A stretch of DNA of 64,000 nt, taken from NCBI GenBank assembly GCA_017161075.1, contig CP046174.1, forward strand, positions 248,001 through 312,000, read 5' to 3'. The translations under genes were made by a program, and so were the position numbers. How positions within the stretch are numbered: the stretch's first letter is position 1; the number at the start of each line of letters is the position of its first letter. Origin of the DNA: Erysipelotrichaceae bacterium 66202529. Its GTDB lineage: Bacteria > Bacillota_I > Bacilli_A > Erysipelotrichales > Erysipelotrichaceae. Below the pieces are notes generated by a model. It saw only the letters and a program-made list of their open reading frames with translations. It did no database searches and was not told where the DNA came from. Of this stretch, positions 19,047 through 27,032 are shown piece after piece.

Positions 19047-20375
19047 ATGAAACAGCAACTTGAAATCATACAAAGCCAGAAACAGAAATTTTCATCCAGA
19101 CAGGTACCCTCCATGGAGATTTTATCCCTTTCGCAGCATGAGCTGGAAACGCTGGTTGATAAGAATCTGATGGAAAATCCGTTTTCGGATGTGGAACAGA
19201 ACGAGGGACTGATTGAGACCAGAGAGGTAGATTTCGATTATAAAAAGGTTCGCAAGAAACAGGATGATTCTTTGGAATTTGAGCTTGCCGATGAAAATCA
19301 GGATGATCTGAGCGCGTATGTGATGCCGCAGCTATATCCATATTGTAAAACAAAGAAGGATGAAGAAATATTTACGGTAATCTTGGAGTCTTTGGATTCC
19401 AGAGGTTTTCTGGTGGAAGCAGAAGACGATATATGCAAATATCTGAATATAAAAAAGAGCAGCCTGCATGAGTATGTGAATATACTGCAGCATGTTGAGC
19501 CAAAGGGACTTGCAGCGAAGGACTATCAGGAGTGCATTCTTCTGCAGCTTAAGGAGCTTGCGCATTCAGCGCTGGCACAGACGATCGTGAAAACACATCT
19601 TGAGGCTGTCAGTCACGGTGATTTGAAGAAAATCGCAAGACTGGAGCATACGGATATCATACAGGTAAAGGAAGCACTGGCACTGATTCGCACACTGAAT
19701 CCAATACCTGCCAACGGCTTTCGGGTACGTGAAAAGACAATATTCCTCGTTCCTGATGTATATATCAAAAAGGAAGACCATGGAATTGTTCTGGAAATGA
19801 ATTCCGGAATACAGGATAAATTGAAAATGAATGCGGATACTTATGAGCTTTATAAATCCAATGCATTCCATGGGGAAGCAAAAGCCTTTTTGAAGCAGAA
19901 GCTGCATGATTTCAAATGGCTGCAATACAGTGTTTCCAGAAGGGCGCTGATGTTAAAGAAAATTATCACGTATCTTGTGGAATATCAGACTGCATATTTT
20001 CAGACAGGTGATGAGCGGAATCTGAAGCCGTTGCGTCTGGTTGATATCGCAGAACAGCAGGATATGCATGTTTCCACTATCAGTCGCGCAATTTCCAATA
20101 AATTCTTTCAATGTGAATACGGCACCTTCTCCTTTCGCTTTCTCATACCGCGATGCTATGAGAAGCAGGGAGAGGTTGCGGCTTCCATTGATACGATTAA
20201 AAACGAAATCAGGGAAATTATAAAGGCTGAGGATCGCAAGCATCCGTATTCCGATGAAAAAATACATCAGCTGCTGGAGGAGGACGGCTTCCTTGTATCC
20301 AGAAGAAGTGTTACTTTATATCGTAAGGAATGCTGTATACCATCCTCCAGAAATCGAAAGATGATCCGTGAATAG
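19047..20375 (+). CDS. rpoN: RNA polymerase sigma-54 factor
   Basis: Region I is recognisable at the start (MKQQLEIIQSQKQK, then MEILSLSQHELE), followed by the acidic region II, the core-binding domain (ILESLDSRGFL, LKELAHSALAQ) and the C-terminal DNA-binding part with the HTH segment DIAEQQDMHVSTISRAISNK. The RpoN box, normally ARRTVAKYR, reads SRRSVTLYR, an uncommon divergence. About 443 residues, normal length. Neither the ATG at 19047 nor the one at 19032 has a strong ribosome site; 19047 matches the family N-terminus best. Located inside the operon it would serve, so it may be positively autoregulated by the sigma-54 promoter at 14221. Confidence 0.9.
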   Translation: MKQQLEIIQSQKQKFSSRQVPSMEILSLSQHELETLVDKNLMENPFSDVEQNEGLIETREVDFDYKKVRKKQDDSLEFELADENQDDLSAYVMPQLYPYCKTKKDEEIFTVILESLDSRGFLVEAEDDICKYLNIKKSSLHEYVNILQHVEPKGLAAKDYQECILLQLKELAHSALAQTIVKTHLEAVSHGDLKKIARLEHTDIIQVKEALALIRTLNPIPANGFRVREKTIFLVPDVYIKKEDHGIVLEMNSGIQDKLKMNADTYELYKSNAFHGEAKAFLKQKLHDFKWLQYSVSRRALMLKKIITYLVEYQTAYFQTGDERNLKPLRLVDIAEQQDMHVSTISRAISNKFFQCEYGTFSFRFLIPRCYEKQGEVAASIDTIKNEIREIIKAEDRKHPYSDEKIHQLLEEDGFLVSRRSVTLYRKECCIPSSRNRKMIRE

Positions 20376-20391
20376 AAAGGAGAATCAAAAG

Positions 20392-21174
20392 ATGAATATT
20401 TTAGATGTTGAGTTTGTTGAAGAGCTCGTCGATGCATGCCAGTATTTTTGGGAAGCAGGCTGGGGAGAGTATCATGCAGGTAACATCAGCTATTTACTTT
20501 CGGATGCGGAAGTGAATCAGCTGAAAGGCTATATGCAGGTACTCGCCTCTGTAGAGGTTGCTTTTGATACGGCGGGATTGGAAGGAAAGTCGTTTATTGT
20601 AACAAAATCCGGAGCGTGCTTTCGCACGATGAAGAAAAAATATGAGCGTGATCTGGGAATTATACGGTTTAAGGAAAACGGTTATGATATTTTATGGGGG
20701 CTTGATCAGGGGCGAGGTCGTCCGACGAGTGAGCTGCCTGCGCATGTTCTGTGCCATAGGGCAAGACTTGCGGATGATGCGCATAACAAGATTGTCATGC
20801 ACTGTCATCCAACCTATCTGAATGCAATGACGATGATTCATGAGCTGGATGAGGAAAGCTTTACGCAGACTCTGTGGAAAATGAATTCCGAGTGTGCTCT
20901 GGTGTTTCCAGAAGGGCTGGCCGTTCTGCCGTGGATGAAGTGCGGAGAAGGTCCAATCGGACCTGCAACAGCAGAGAAAATGAAGGATAAGCGAGTCGTT
21001 GTTTGGCCGTTTCACGGTATTTTCTCAAGCGGTAACTCCATTTCGGATGCTATTGGACTGATTGAGGCTATTGATAAAAATGCACATGTTTATGTTCTTG
21101 TTAAATCTAATATGATACATGGAATGACAAATGAAAACGTGCGGGAATTAAAGGATCACTTCGGACTTGCATAA
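20392..21174 (+). CDS. rhaD: class II aldolase, rhamnulose-1-phosphate aldolase family
   Basis: A 260-residue zinc aldolase. The RhaD-like N-terminus WGEYHAGNIS, catalytic Glu in TSELPAHVLCHRARL, zinc histidines in MHCHPTYLNAM and a third His in VWPFHGIFSSG are all present. RhaD splits ketose-1-phosphates into DHAP and a 2-hydroxyaldehyde such as L-lactaldehyde. No rhamnose isomerase or kinase is nearby, so the natural substrate may be a ketose phosphate made from the PTS product. AAAGGAG lies nine bases before the ATG at 20392. A terminator follows. Confidence 0.85.
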   Translation: MNILDVEFVEELVDACQYFWEAGWGEYHAGNISYLLSDAEVNQLKGYMQVLASVEVAFDTAGLEGKSFIVTKSGACFRTMKKKYERDLGIIRFKENGYDILWGLDQGRGRPTSELPAHVLCHRARLADDAHNKIVMHCHPTYLNAMTMIHELDEESFTQTLWKMNSECALVFPEGLAVLPWMKCGEGPIGPATAEKMKDKRVVVWPFHGIFSSGNSISDAIGLIEAIDKNAHVYVLVKSNMIHGMTNENVRELKDHFGLA

Positions 21175-21202
21175 TTTCTGTCTGTGATCATACAGGAATA
21201 TG

Positions 21203-21237
21203 GGAAAAGAAGAACTTCACGCCTTCTTTTCCTTTTT
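21203..21237 (+). terminator. terminator after the RhaD-like gene
   Basis: Ten-base stem GGAAAAGAAG / CTTCTTTTCC (21203-21212 with 21223-21232) then TTTTT. It may end the sigma-54 operon or attenuate the next two genes. Confidence 0.75.
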
Positions 21238-21305
21238 CTATATCTGTTTCCATCTTTTACGGGAATCACTTAACAGATACAGCGTGATAAAAAGGAGGAT
21301 GTCCT

Positions 21306-21980
21306 ATGTTGGATGATTTGAAAAATGAAGTCTGTGAAATAGCCAAAAAGGCGCAAAGAGACGGCTTGTGTAAGCATAAGTCCGGGAATTTTTCTGCCAG
21401 GGATCAGGAGAGCGGATATATCGTCATTACACCGACCAGTGTAGATCGTGAACGGCTGACACCGGAAGACATGATTGTTATGGATCTTGATGCAAATGTG
21501 ATTGAGAATGTAACCGGATTAAGACCGACGAGTGAGGCACTCATGCATATCATGATTTATAAGACAAGAGAGGATGCAAGAGCAATCGTTCATACACATT
21601 CCATGTATGGCACCACCTTTGCATTACTGAATAAACCGATTCCTGCCATTGTGTACGAAGTGGCGAATTTCGGTTTGACAAGGGCCAGAATTCCGGTTGC
21701 GCCATATGGACGCCCAGGTACCGGAGAATTAGCGGATTCTGTTGTGGAGGCGTGTCAGGAGGCAGAGTGCTTCCTGCTGGAAAAGCATGGTACTGTGGCA
21801 TTTGATTCAAGAAATATATATGAAGCCTATTTGAAGGCGAGCTATATTGAAGAACTGGCACAGCTATATTTTAATGCACTGGTTGTGCAGCAGGGAAAGG
21901 AGCCGGATGCGTTTGCACAGGAGGAGCTGCAAAGCTGGGAGTATCCGAAGGAAATAAAATTCTCTGCAGGGAAACAATAA
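21306..21980 (+). CDS. class II aldolase, fuculose-phosphate aldolase family
   Basis: A 224-residue zinc aldolase or decarboxylase of the AraD/FucA family. SGNFS binds phosphate, Glu in PTSEALMHIMIYK is the catalytic acid/base, and zinc ligands are the two histidines of VHTHSMY plus the His in LLEKHGTVAF. FucA splits L-fuculose-1-phosphate to DHAP and L-lactaldehyde; homologues act on several ketose phosphates. A second class II aldolase right after the RhaD-like enzyme suggests two related substrates or a two-step route. AAGGAGG precedes the ATG. Its stop overlaps the next start by one base. Confidence 0.85.
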   Translation: MLDDLKNEVCEIAKKAQRDGLCKHKSGNFSARDQESGYIVITPTSVDRERLTPEDMIVMDLDANVIENVTGLRPTSEALMHIMIYKTREDARAIVHTHSMYGTTFALLNKPIPAIVYEVANFGLTRARIPVAPYGRPGTGELADSVVEACQEAECFLLEKHGTVAFDSRNIYEAYLKASYIEELAQLYFNALVVQQGKEPDAFAQEELQSWEYPKEIKFSAGKQ

Positions 21981-22597
21981 TGCTCACACTTCTTTTCGTT
22001 CGGCATGGAGAAACCATGTCCAATGTGTGGAGCTATATACAGGGATGGTCGGATACACCCTTGACGCAGCGCGGGATTGCACAGGGAAAACAGGTGGCGG
22101 AGGCATTAAAGAATACAGACCTTCTTGCCATTTATACGTCGACAAGCGAACGGGCCTATGATACAGCCTGCCTGATCAATGCCTATCACGGTCTTGATAT
22201 CCATATGTGCAAGGGCTTAAAGGAAATGAATTTCGGAACGTTAGAGGCACAGCCGGAGCATATCGTAGGAGGCTCTCCGGCACATAGAATAAATTTTGAT
22301 TACCGTTCCTTTAATGGGGAAAATATACAGGTTTTGACGAAACGGGTCAGGAAAGCACTGGATGAAATTGTGGAGGCACAGAACAATGCGCATGGGACAA
22401 TCCTGTGTGTTTCTCATAGTATCGCCATATTGGCGGCAATTCGTTCCATTGATAAAACGGTATATGCTTACAGAATGAAACAGGAGGAATATATTGATAA
22501 TTGCTCTGTTACAGCTATTAACTATGAGGATGGCAGATTCATGATTGGCGATATCAATATTACGGATACAGAAAGAATACGGCGATTAGGTTTATAA
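21980..22597 (+). CDS. histidine phosphatase (phosphoglycerate-mutase-like) family protein
   Basis: A 205-residue protein with the RHG signature FVRHGETMSN near the N-terminus, the mid Glu region KEMNFGTLEAQ, and the second catalytic His in CVSHSIAILAA. These residues carry a phosphohistidine intermediate. The length fits broad-specificity phosphatases such as those removing phosphate from sugar phosphates. Coupled to the FucA-like gene by a one-base overlap (TAATG), so it probably dephosphorylates an intermediate of the same pathway, perhaps to relieve sugar-phosphate stress. Confidence 0.85.
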   Translation: MLTLLFVRHGETMSNVWSYIQGWSDTPLTQRGIAQGKQVAEALKNTDLLAIYTSTSERAYDTACLINAYHGLDIHMCKGLKEMNFGTLEAQPEHIVGGSPAHRINFDYRSFNGENIQVLTKRVRKALDEIVEAQNNAHGTILCVSHSIAILAAIRSIDKTVYAYRMKQEEYIDNCSVTAINYEDGRFMIGDINITDTERIRRLGL

Positions 22598-22972
22598 GGT
22601 GTAAAGCAGTATCGCTAGGATGTTCATGTATGCTTTATACAAATAGAATATAGATCCTATACTATAGGCAGATTCGCAGGAACAGCAATCTGACGTATAG
22701 GATTTTTTTGTTTCATAGCCTGGATTAACAGTCTTACAGAAAAGGATACTTTCGATATTGCAGGGTAGAAGGTCGTAATGAAGCAGCCTGACTAGGCTTT
22801 TAGGGGGAATAGGAAAAATCTATATATTTTAGATCAAACTGGCAGATACATAGAAGTATTGGACGCTATCCGACTGAAAAATGTAAAAATATTAAAAAAA
22901 ATCAAAAAAATTTAGGAGTTTCGCAAGTTTCCTTCGTATAGATATATATAAAGACAAAGGAGGAAACTGTAA
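22598..22972. other. intergenic region with terminator
   Basis: About 375 bases with the terminator at 22653-22710 and the ribosome site of the next gene. Nothing else is recognised. Confidence 0.5.
22653..22710 (+). terminator. terminator after the phosphatase gene
   Basis: Outer stem ATCCTATAC / GTATAGGAT with an inner stem CAGATT / AATCTG, followed by seven T residues. Confidence 0.75.
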
Positions 22973-23940
22973 ATGACGAAAGTGAAGGATAGGGAATATC
23001 CGATTCCCTTCCACAATGATGTTTTTTTCAAGTACATGCTGATTGGCGAGGACGCAGGCTCTGCGATGCTGAGAAGCAGGATCATCGAGGAGATCTACAA
23101 GCTGAAGGTACAAAGGACGAGGGTGCTGAATCCGGAGCTGCTGCCGGAAACCTTTTTCGGCAAGCGGGCGATCCTGGATGTGGTGCTGGAGGATGAGGAT
23201 GGTCATTTCTTCAATTTGGAAATGCAGGTATCCGGGTACACGGAGGATGAACAGCTGCGCTTCCAGCAGTATGGCTACCGCCTGGCGGAAAGACAGCTGA
23301 AGAAGGGGGATGATTACACAAAGCTGAAGCCGTTCTATCAGATCATCTTCATGAACTGTAAGCCGAAGGATGGCAAACGAATGATAGTCACTACAAGGTA
23401 AGGGATGAGGACAATCAGGAGGAGCCGCATGGTACACTGAACCGTGCAATCGTGTTTCTGCCGATGATCGAGCAGCGCATAAAGGAGGCTGGAGGAATAG
23501 AAAAGCTGACAGAATTTGAGACCTTTTGTTATGTGCTTGCATATAATCCGGATGATGCTATACTAAAGATGAAGAGAAGGATGGTGGATGTAGCGATGGC
23601 AAAATATAATGAAATGAGAGAGGATGGACAGCTGTTCAGCTGGGCGGAATCAGTGGAATTTGCTGAGCGAGCAGTCCAGGCGAATCTGCGGGAGCAGACT
23701 GCAGAAGCCAGGAAAATAGGATTGGAAAAAGGCTTTCAACAAGGAATGGAAAAGGGCATTGAGAAGGGGCTTGGAAATGGTAAAAGGACATTGTTAAAAT
23801 CACAAATATTACATAAGTTTGGGATTGATGATGAATGGGTGGATACGCTCTCGGATCAACAAATTGATTATGCTGTTATCCAAATTCTGGATTGCAATAC
23901 GTATGATGCCTTAAAGGATTGTTTAAAGGTTAAAGAATAA
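22973..23940 (+). pseudogene. Rpn-family PD-(D/E)XK recombination nuclease, frameshifted
   Basis: Two reading frames join into one protein. The first part (22973 to about 23385) has the Rpn N-terminus PFHNDVFFKYML and the nuclease core ILDVVLEDEDGHFFNLEMQ, where Asp and Glu-x-Gln are the metal site. The second frame picks up at about 23380 (NDSHYKVRDE) and runs to 23940 through FLPMIEQRIKEAGGIEKL and the Gly-Lys-Glu repeats (GLEKGFQQGMEKGIEKG) typical of these proteins. A single-base indel near 23360-23390 breaks the frame. These elements are widespread multicopy nuclease genes once called transposases. A strong AAAGGAGG precedes the start. A sequencing error cannot be excluded. Confidence 0.8.
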
Positions 23941-23952
23941 CATAACAATTTC

Positions 23953-23990
23953 ATGGCTGAACCTCTTATCATGGGATTCAGTCTTTTTGT
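23953..23990 (+). terminator. likely terminator after the Rpn-family gene
   Basis: Imperfect stem GGCTGAA / TTCAGTC with an inner CC/GG pair, followed by TTTTTG. Confidence 0.5.
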
Positions 23991-24381
23991 TTCATTCGCA
24001 ACTGTTTCATTTGCTGCTGCTTTTATATGCTTTTACTTACTGGACAAAACATTCGTTATCCTTATTTACTTAAGGATAAAAAAGCTGTATCACAATAAGA
24101 CCAACCTGATAAACGCAATGCTGTATCATACATGATAAAATATATAACGTATAGAAAGACAGCTGTTTACAGCGATAACTATCAAAAATGAGTATAATAT
24201 TCTGCTATCAGATAGCTTGCTGGGTTCATAAATTCTTATCCCCTTGCTTTTCTTTATAGTAGGGTGCCTGTGTATATGAAAATACAATGTAAATTAAAAA
24301 TACTGAAAAGCAGAAATAAATGCAAAGCATTCGTATAGTATAGAATGTCACAGAGAAATGAAAAATATTCAGAAAATAGAA

Positions 24382-24410
24382 TTGTGTTTGTTACAAAGTT
24401 ACGGTATACT
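24382..24410 (+). promoter_or_regulatory. housekeeping promoter of dtd-folD
   Basis: TTGTGT (24382-24387), 17-base spacer, TATACT (24405-24410), 21 bases before the dtd start. Confidence 0.65.
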
Positions 24411-24431
24411 AGGAAACAGTGAGGTGACAGG

Positions 24432-24878
24432 ATGCGGGTAGTATTACAAAGAGTACAGCATGCCAGCGTGCGTGTTGAAGGAAAAATAACAGGTAGTATT
24501 GAGCAGGGCTTCCTGCTGCTGGTTGGTATTACACCTACAGATACACAGGATATAATAAAGAAGATGGCAGGGAAATGCGCTCAGCTGCGTGTGTTTGAGG
24601 ATGAAAATGGTAAGATGAATAAGGGGCTTTCAGATATCGGAGGCAGTATTCTTTCCATATCGCAGTTTACACTTTACGCAGACTGTAAACGGGGAAGGCG
24701 CCCTGGCTTTGAGAAGGCTGCGCGTGGTGAATTTGCTCAGCCGATGTATGAGGCGTTTAATGAGGAATTGCGCACGTATGGTATTCAGGTGGAAACCGGT
24801 ATCTTTGGCGCAGATATGAAAGTGGAATTGCTGAATGACGGTCCGGTTACGATTATGCTGGATAGTGAAGACTGGTAG
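24432..24878 (+). CDS. dtd: D-aminoacyl-tRNA deacylase
   Basis: Removes D-amino acids (and glycine) wrongly attached to tRNA. The 148-residue length and motifs are standard: N-terminal MRVVLQRVQHASV, the catalytic SQFTLYAD segment, and the GP motif in NDGPVTIMLDS that excludes L-amino acids. GAGGTGA precedes the ATG. It lies 11 bases before folD, so the two are co-transcribed. Confidence 0.95.
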   Translation: MRVVLQRVQHASVRVEGKITGSIEQGFLLLVGITPTDTQDIIKKMAGKCAQLRVFEDENGKMNKGLSDIGGSILSISQFTLYADCKRGRRPGFEKAARGEFAQPMYEAFNEELRTYGIQVETGIFGADMKVELLNDGPVTIMLDSEDW

Positions 24879-24889
24879 GAGGTAAGCAG

Positions 24890-25747
24890 ATGGGAACAGT
24901 GTTATATGGAAGTGAAGTGGCAAAGGAAATCCGTGCCTCTTTGAAGGAACAAATCAATGAAATTAGAACAGCAGGGAAACGGATTCCCAAGCTTGTCGTG
25001 ATTCTGGTAGGAAACAATACGGCCAGTCTTTCCTATGTGAGTGGAAAAGAAAAGGCGTGCAGGGAAATCGGAATGGAAAATATACTGCTGCACTTAAAGG
25101 AAGAAACGACGGAGGGGGAACTGCTGGAAGAAATTCAAAGATTGAATGAAGATGTCAGTGTCGATGGTATTCTGGTACAGCTACCCTTGCCTAAGCATAT
25201 GGATGAGCATAAGATTCTCTTTGCGATTGACCCAAAAAAGGATGTAGATGGTTTTCATCCATATAATATAGGGAAGATGATGCTGCAAGAGGATACCTAT
25301 CTTCCCTGTACACCAAAAGGGATTATGCGGCTGCTGGAGATAAGCGGTTATTCTGATTTAAGCGGATTACGTGCCGTTGTGATCGGCCGCAGTAATATTG
25401 TTGGTAAACCGGTAGCACAGCTGCTCTTAAACCGGAATGCCACCGTAACGATTTGCCATTCAAGAACAAAGAATATTGAACAGATTTGTGCTTCTGCAGA
25501 TATACTGATTGCATCCGTAGGACAGGCGCGCCTTGTAAAAGCCGACTGGGTAAAGGAAGGGGCAGCTGTAATTGATGTCGGCATCAATCGTGTGGATGGA
25601 AAGCTGTGCGGAGATGTAGATTTTGAGGATGTAAAGGATAAAACGGCAGTGATTACACCGGTTCCTAAGGGGGTTGGACCAATGACAATTGCAATGCTTT
25701 TGGAAAATACGCTGGAAGCCTATCGAAAAAACTATCATGCTGATTGA
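24890..25747 (+). CDS. folD: bifunctional methylenetetrahydrofolate dehydrogenase / cyclohydrolase
   Basis: Interconverts 5,10-methylene-, methenyl- and 10-formyl-tetrahydrofolate in one-carbon metabolism. The 285-residue protein has the catalytic lysine segment SYVSGKEKACREIG, the loop QLPLPKHMD, PCTPKGIMRLL, and the NADP-binding GRSNIVGKPVAQLL. An AGGAGG site precedes the ATG. The 3' end overlaps the next small gene by 11 bases. Confidence 0.95.
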   Translation: MGTVLYGSEVAKEIRASLKEQINEIRTAGKRIPKLVVILVGNNTASLSYVSGKEKACREIGMENILLHLKEETTEGELLEEIQRLNEDVSVDGILVQLPLPKHMDEHKILFAIDPKKDVDGFHPYNIGKMMLQEDTYLPCTPKGIMRLLEISGYSDLSGLRAVVIGRSNIVGKPVAQLLLNRNATVTICHSRTKNIEQICASADILIASVGQARLVKADWVKEGAAVIDVGINRVDGKLCGDVDFEDVKDKTAVITPVPKGVGPMTIAMLLENTLEAYRKNYHAD

Positions 25748-25934
25748 AATTTTAGGGGAATTTCTGGTTGAGGGAATCGCCTATGGAACCTATAGCATCA
25801 TGGATTTATTTCTCGATCATTTATATAAGGGTTGGAATAAAACGCTGAAGAAGATTCTATGTGTACTCATGGGGATAACCCTATGGGTTTTCCTTACGTA
25901 TATCGTCATTAAGATTTTGGAATTCATCTTATAA
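25737..25934 (+). CDS. small membrane protein, unknown
   Basis: A 65-residue protein with an amphipathic first half and a hydrophobic second half (ILCVLMGITLWVFLTYIVIKIL). It starts inside the end of folD, which suggests translational coupling, though no strong Shine-Dalgarno is visible. No family was recognised. Its place between folD and the DUF951 gene suggests that it is part of this housekeeping transcript. Confidence 0.5.
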   Translation: MLIEILGEFLVEGIAYGTYSIMDLFLDHLYKGWNKTLKKILCVLMGITLWVFLTYIVIKILEFIL

Positions 25935-25948
25935 ATGTGGAGGTACTT

Positions 25949-26155
25949 ATGATAGAAAAAGATTATGATCTCAATGATATCGTCGAAATGAAAAAGGAAC
26001 ATCCTTGTCATAAATCAAAAAACTGGAAGATCATTCGCATGGGGGCAGATATCCGCATTAAGTGTATGGGGTGCGGTACCAGTGTGCTGTTTCCCAGAGT
26101 GCAGTTTGAAAAGAAATTGAAAAAAATTGTGGAGAAAGCTCCAAGAGAGAACTAA
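25949..26155 (+). CDS. DUF951 family protein
   Basis: A 68-residue protein matching the DUF951 pattern: KKEHPCHKSKNW, then RMGADIRIKCMGCG and the FEKKLKKI tail. The cysteines in CMGCG plus His/Cys upstream suggest a small metal site. The family is common in Firmicutes near parB/ychF-type genes and has no settled role. GGAGG lies five bases before the ATG at 25949. Confidence 0.85.
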   Translation: MIEKDYDLNDIVEMKKEHPCHKSKNWKIIRMGADIRIKCMGCGTSVLFPRVQFEKKLKKIVEKAPREN

Positions 26156-26186
26156 GCATATAAAAGCAGAACTATAAGCATATATA

Positions 26187-26232
26187 GGAGAGTCTGTTAA
26201 TTAGATAACATTCATAAGACTTTCCTTTTTTG
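26187..26232 (+). terminator. terminator after the DUF951 gene
   Basis: Nine-pair stem GGAGAGTCT / AGACTTTCC followed by TTTTTT. Confidence 0.7.
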
Positions 26233-26344
26233 ATGTAGTGAAAATAGAAATCGTGATAATGTCTTTTTTTTAATATATTTAGTAAAATATAATTGATAAA
26301 AAAGATAATAAAGCATACTATAATAGTGTAGAGGAAGTGATGGA

Positions 26345-26542
26345 ATGGCGAAGAATCTAAAGCTGAAGGCAGCCAGGGCTGCTATGGATCTGACGCAGGA
26401 GGAGCTTGCTGTGAAGGTGAATGTGACAAGACAGACGATCAATGCCATTGAAAAAGGCGATTACAATCCAAGCATCAATCTGTGCATTGCGATATGCAGG
26501 GAGCTTCAGAAAACACTGAATGATTTATTTTGGGAGGAGTGA
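26345..26542 (+). CDS. XRE-family transcriptional regulator (small HTH protein)
   Basis: A 65-residue Cro/C1-type protein consisting only of a helix-turn-helix: LKAARAAMDLTQEELAVKVNVTRQTINAIEKGDYNPS. This size and sequence belong to the YozG/ImmR-like group often paired with a membrane protein gene. The next gene begins six bases after the stop. It probably represses its own operon. Confidence 0.9.
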   Translation: MAKNLKLKAARAAMDLTQEELAVKVNVTRQTINAIEKGDYNPSINLCIAICRELQKTLNDLFWEE

Positions 26543-26547
26543 ATTAT

Positions 26548-26952
26548 ATGGATAAATATGATGAGAGACAGGAACAGGTTCGTGGAAAAATTATGACTAG
26601 ATCCTTTACGTTCACAATCATCATGCTGTTGCTAATTGCGTTTATTAACGATATGCATGTATATGATATTGAAAAAAATATCGGGTTTGGAGAGACGCTG
26701 ATTGCTGTTGTATGTATCAATATCGCATATGTCTCCGTTGCCGCTATATGGAGCGGTGCTTATTTTTCACCGGCAATGGCTGGCAGAATGCGTTTACTGA
26801 TGTATAGCTTTACCATCTTAGCGCTGAGTCTGCTTGTTCTTACCATATTGGATCTGGTACGTGGGGAGGCTCTTTCCTTTCTGAATATGATTTCGCTGCT
26901 TATGATAGGCAGCATTACCATAGCACTCTGGATTCGAAAGAGCAGACTGTAA
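26548..26952 (+). CDS. membrane protein paired with the small XRE regulator
   Basis: A 134-residue protein with four hydrophobic stretches and the N-terminal motif MDKYDERQEQVRGK, a start seen in many Firmicute membrane proteins (DUF6773-like) found beside small HTH regulators. GGAGGAG lies before the ATG at 26548. Function is not known; it may be a stress or envelope protein controlled by its neighbour. Confidence 0.7.
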   Translation: MDKYDERQEQVRGKIMTRSFTFTIIMLLLIAFINDMHVYDIEKNIGFGETLIAVVCINIAYVSVAAIWSGAYFSPAMAGRMRLLMYSFTILALSLLVLTILDLVRGEALSFLNMISLLMIGSITIALWIRKSRL

Positions 26953-26978
26953 GAAATACCGTAATCTCCCGTATTTAC

Positions 26979-27007
26979 TTGCATATGGGGCGAAAAAACG
27001 ATAAAAT
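26979..27007 (+). promoter_or_regulatory. housekeeping promoter of ychF
   Basis: TTGCAT (26979-26984), 17-base spacer, TAAAAT (27002-27007), 25 bases before the ychF start. Confidence 0.6.
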
Positions 27008-27032
27008 GGTAAAGCGAGAGGAAGGATAGTAT

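Larger units (their letters stand above)
23941..24431. other. intergenic region
   Basis: About 490 bases with a likely terminator (23953-23990) and the dtd promoter. A 60-codon open frame at 23953-24135 lacks a ribosome site and crosses the terminator, so it is not called. Confidence 0.5.

Noticed and set aside
23953..24135. 60-codon hydrophobic ORF after the Rpn gene
   Set aside because: No Shine-Dalgarno and it starts within the probable terminator.
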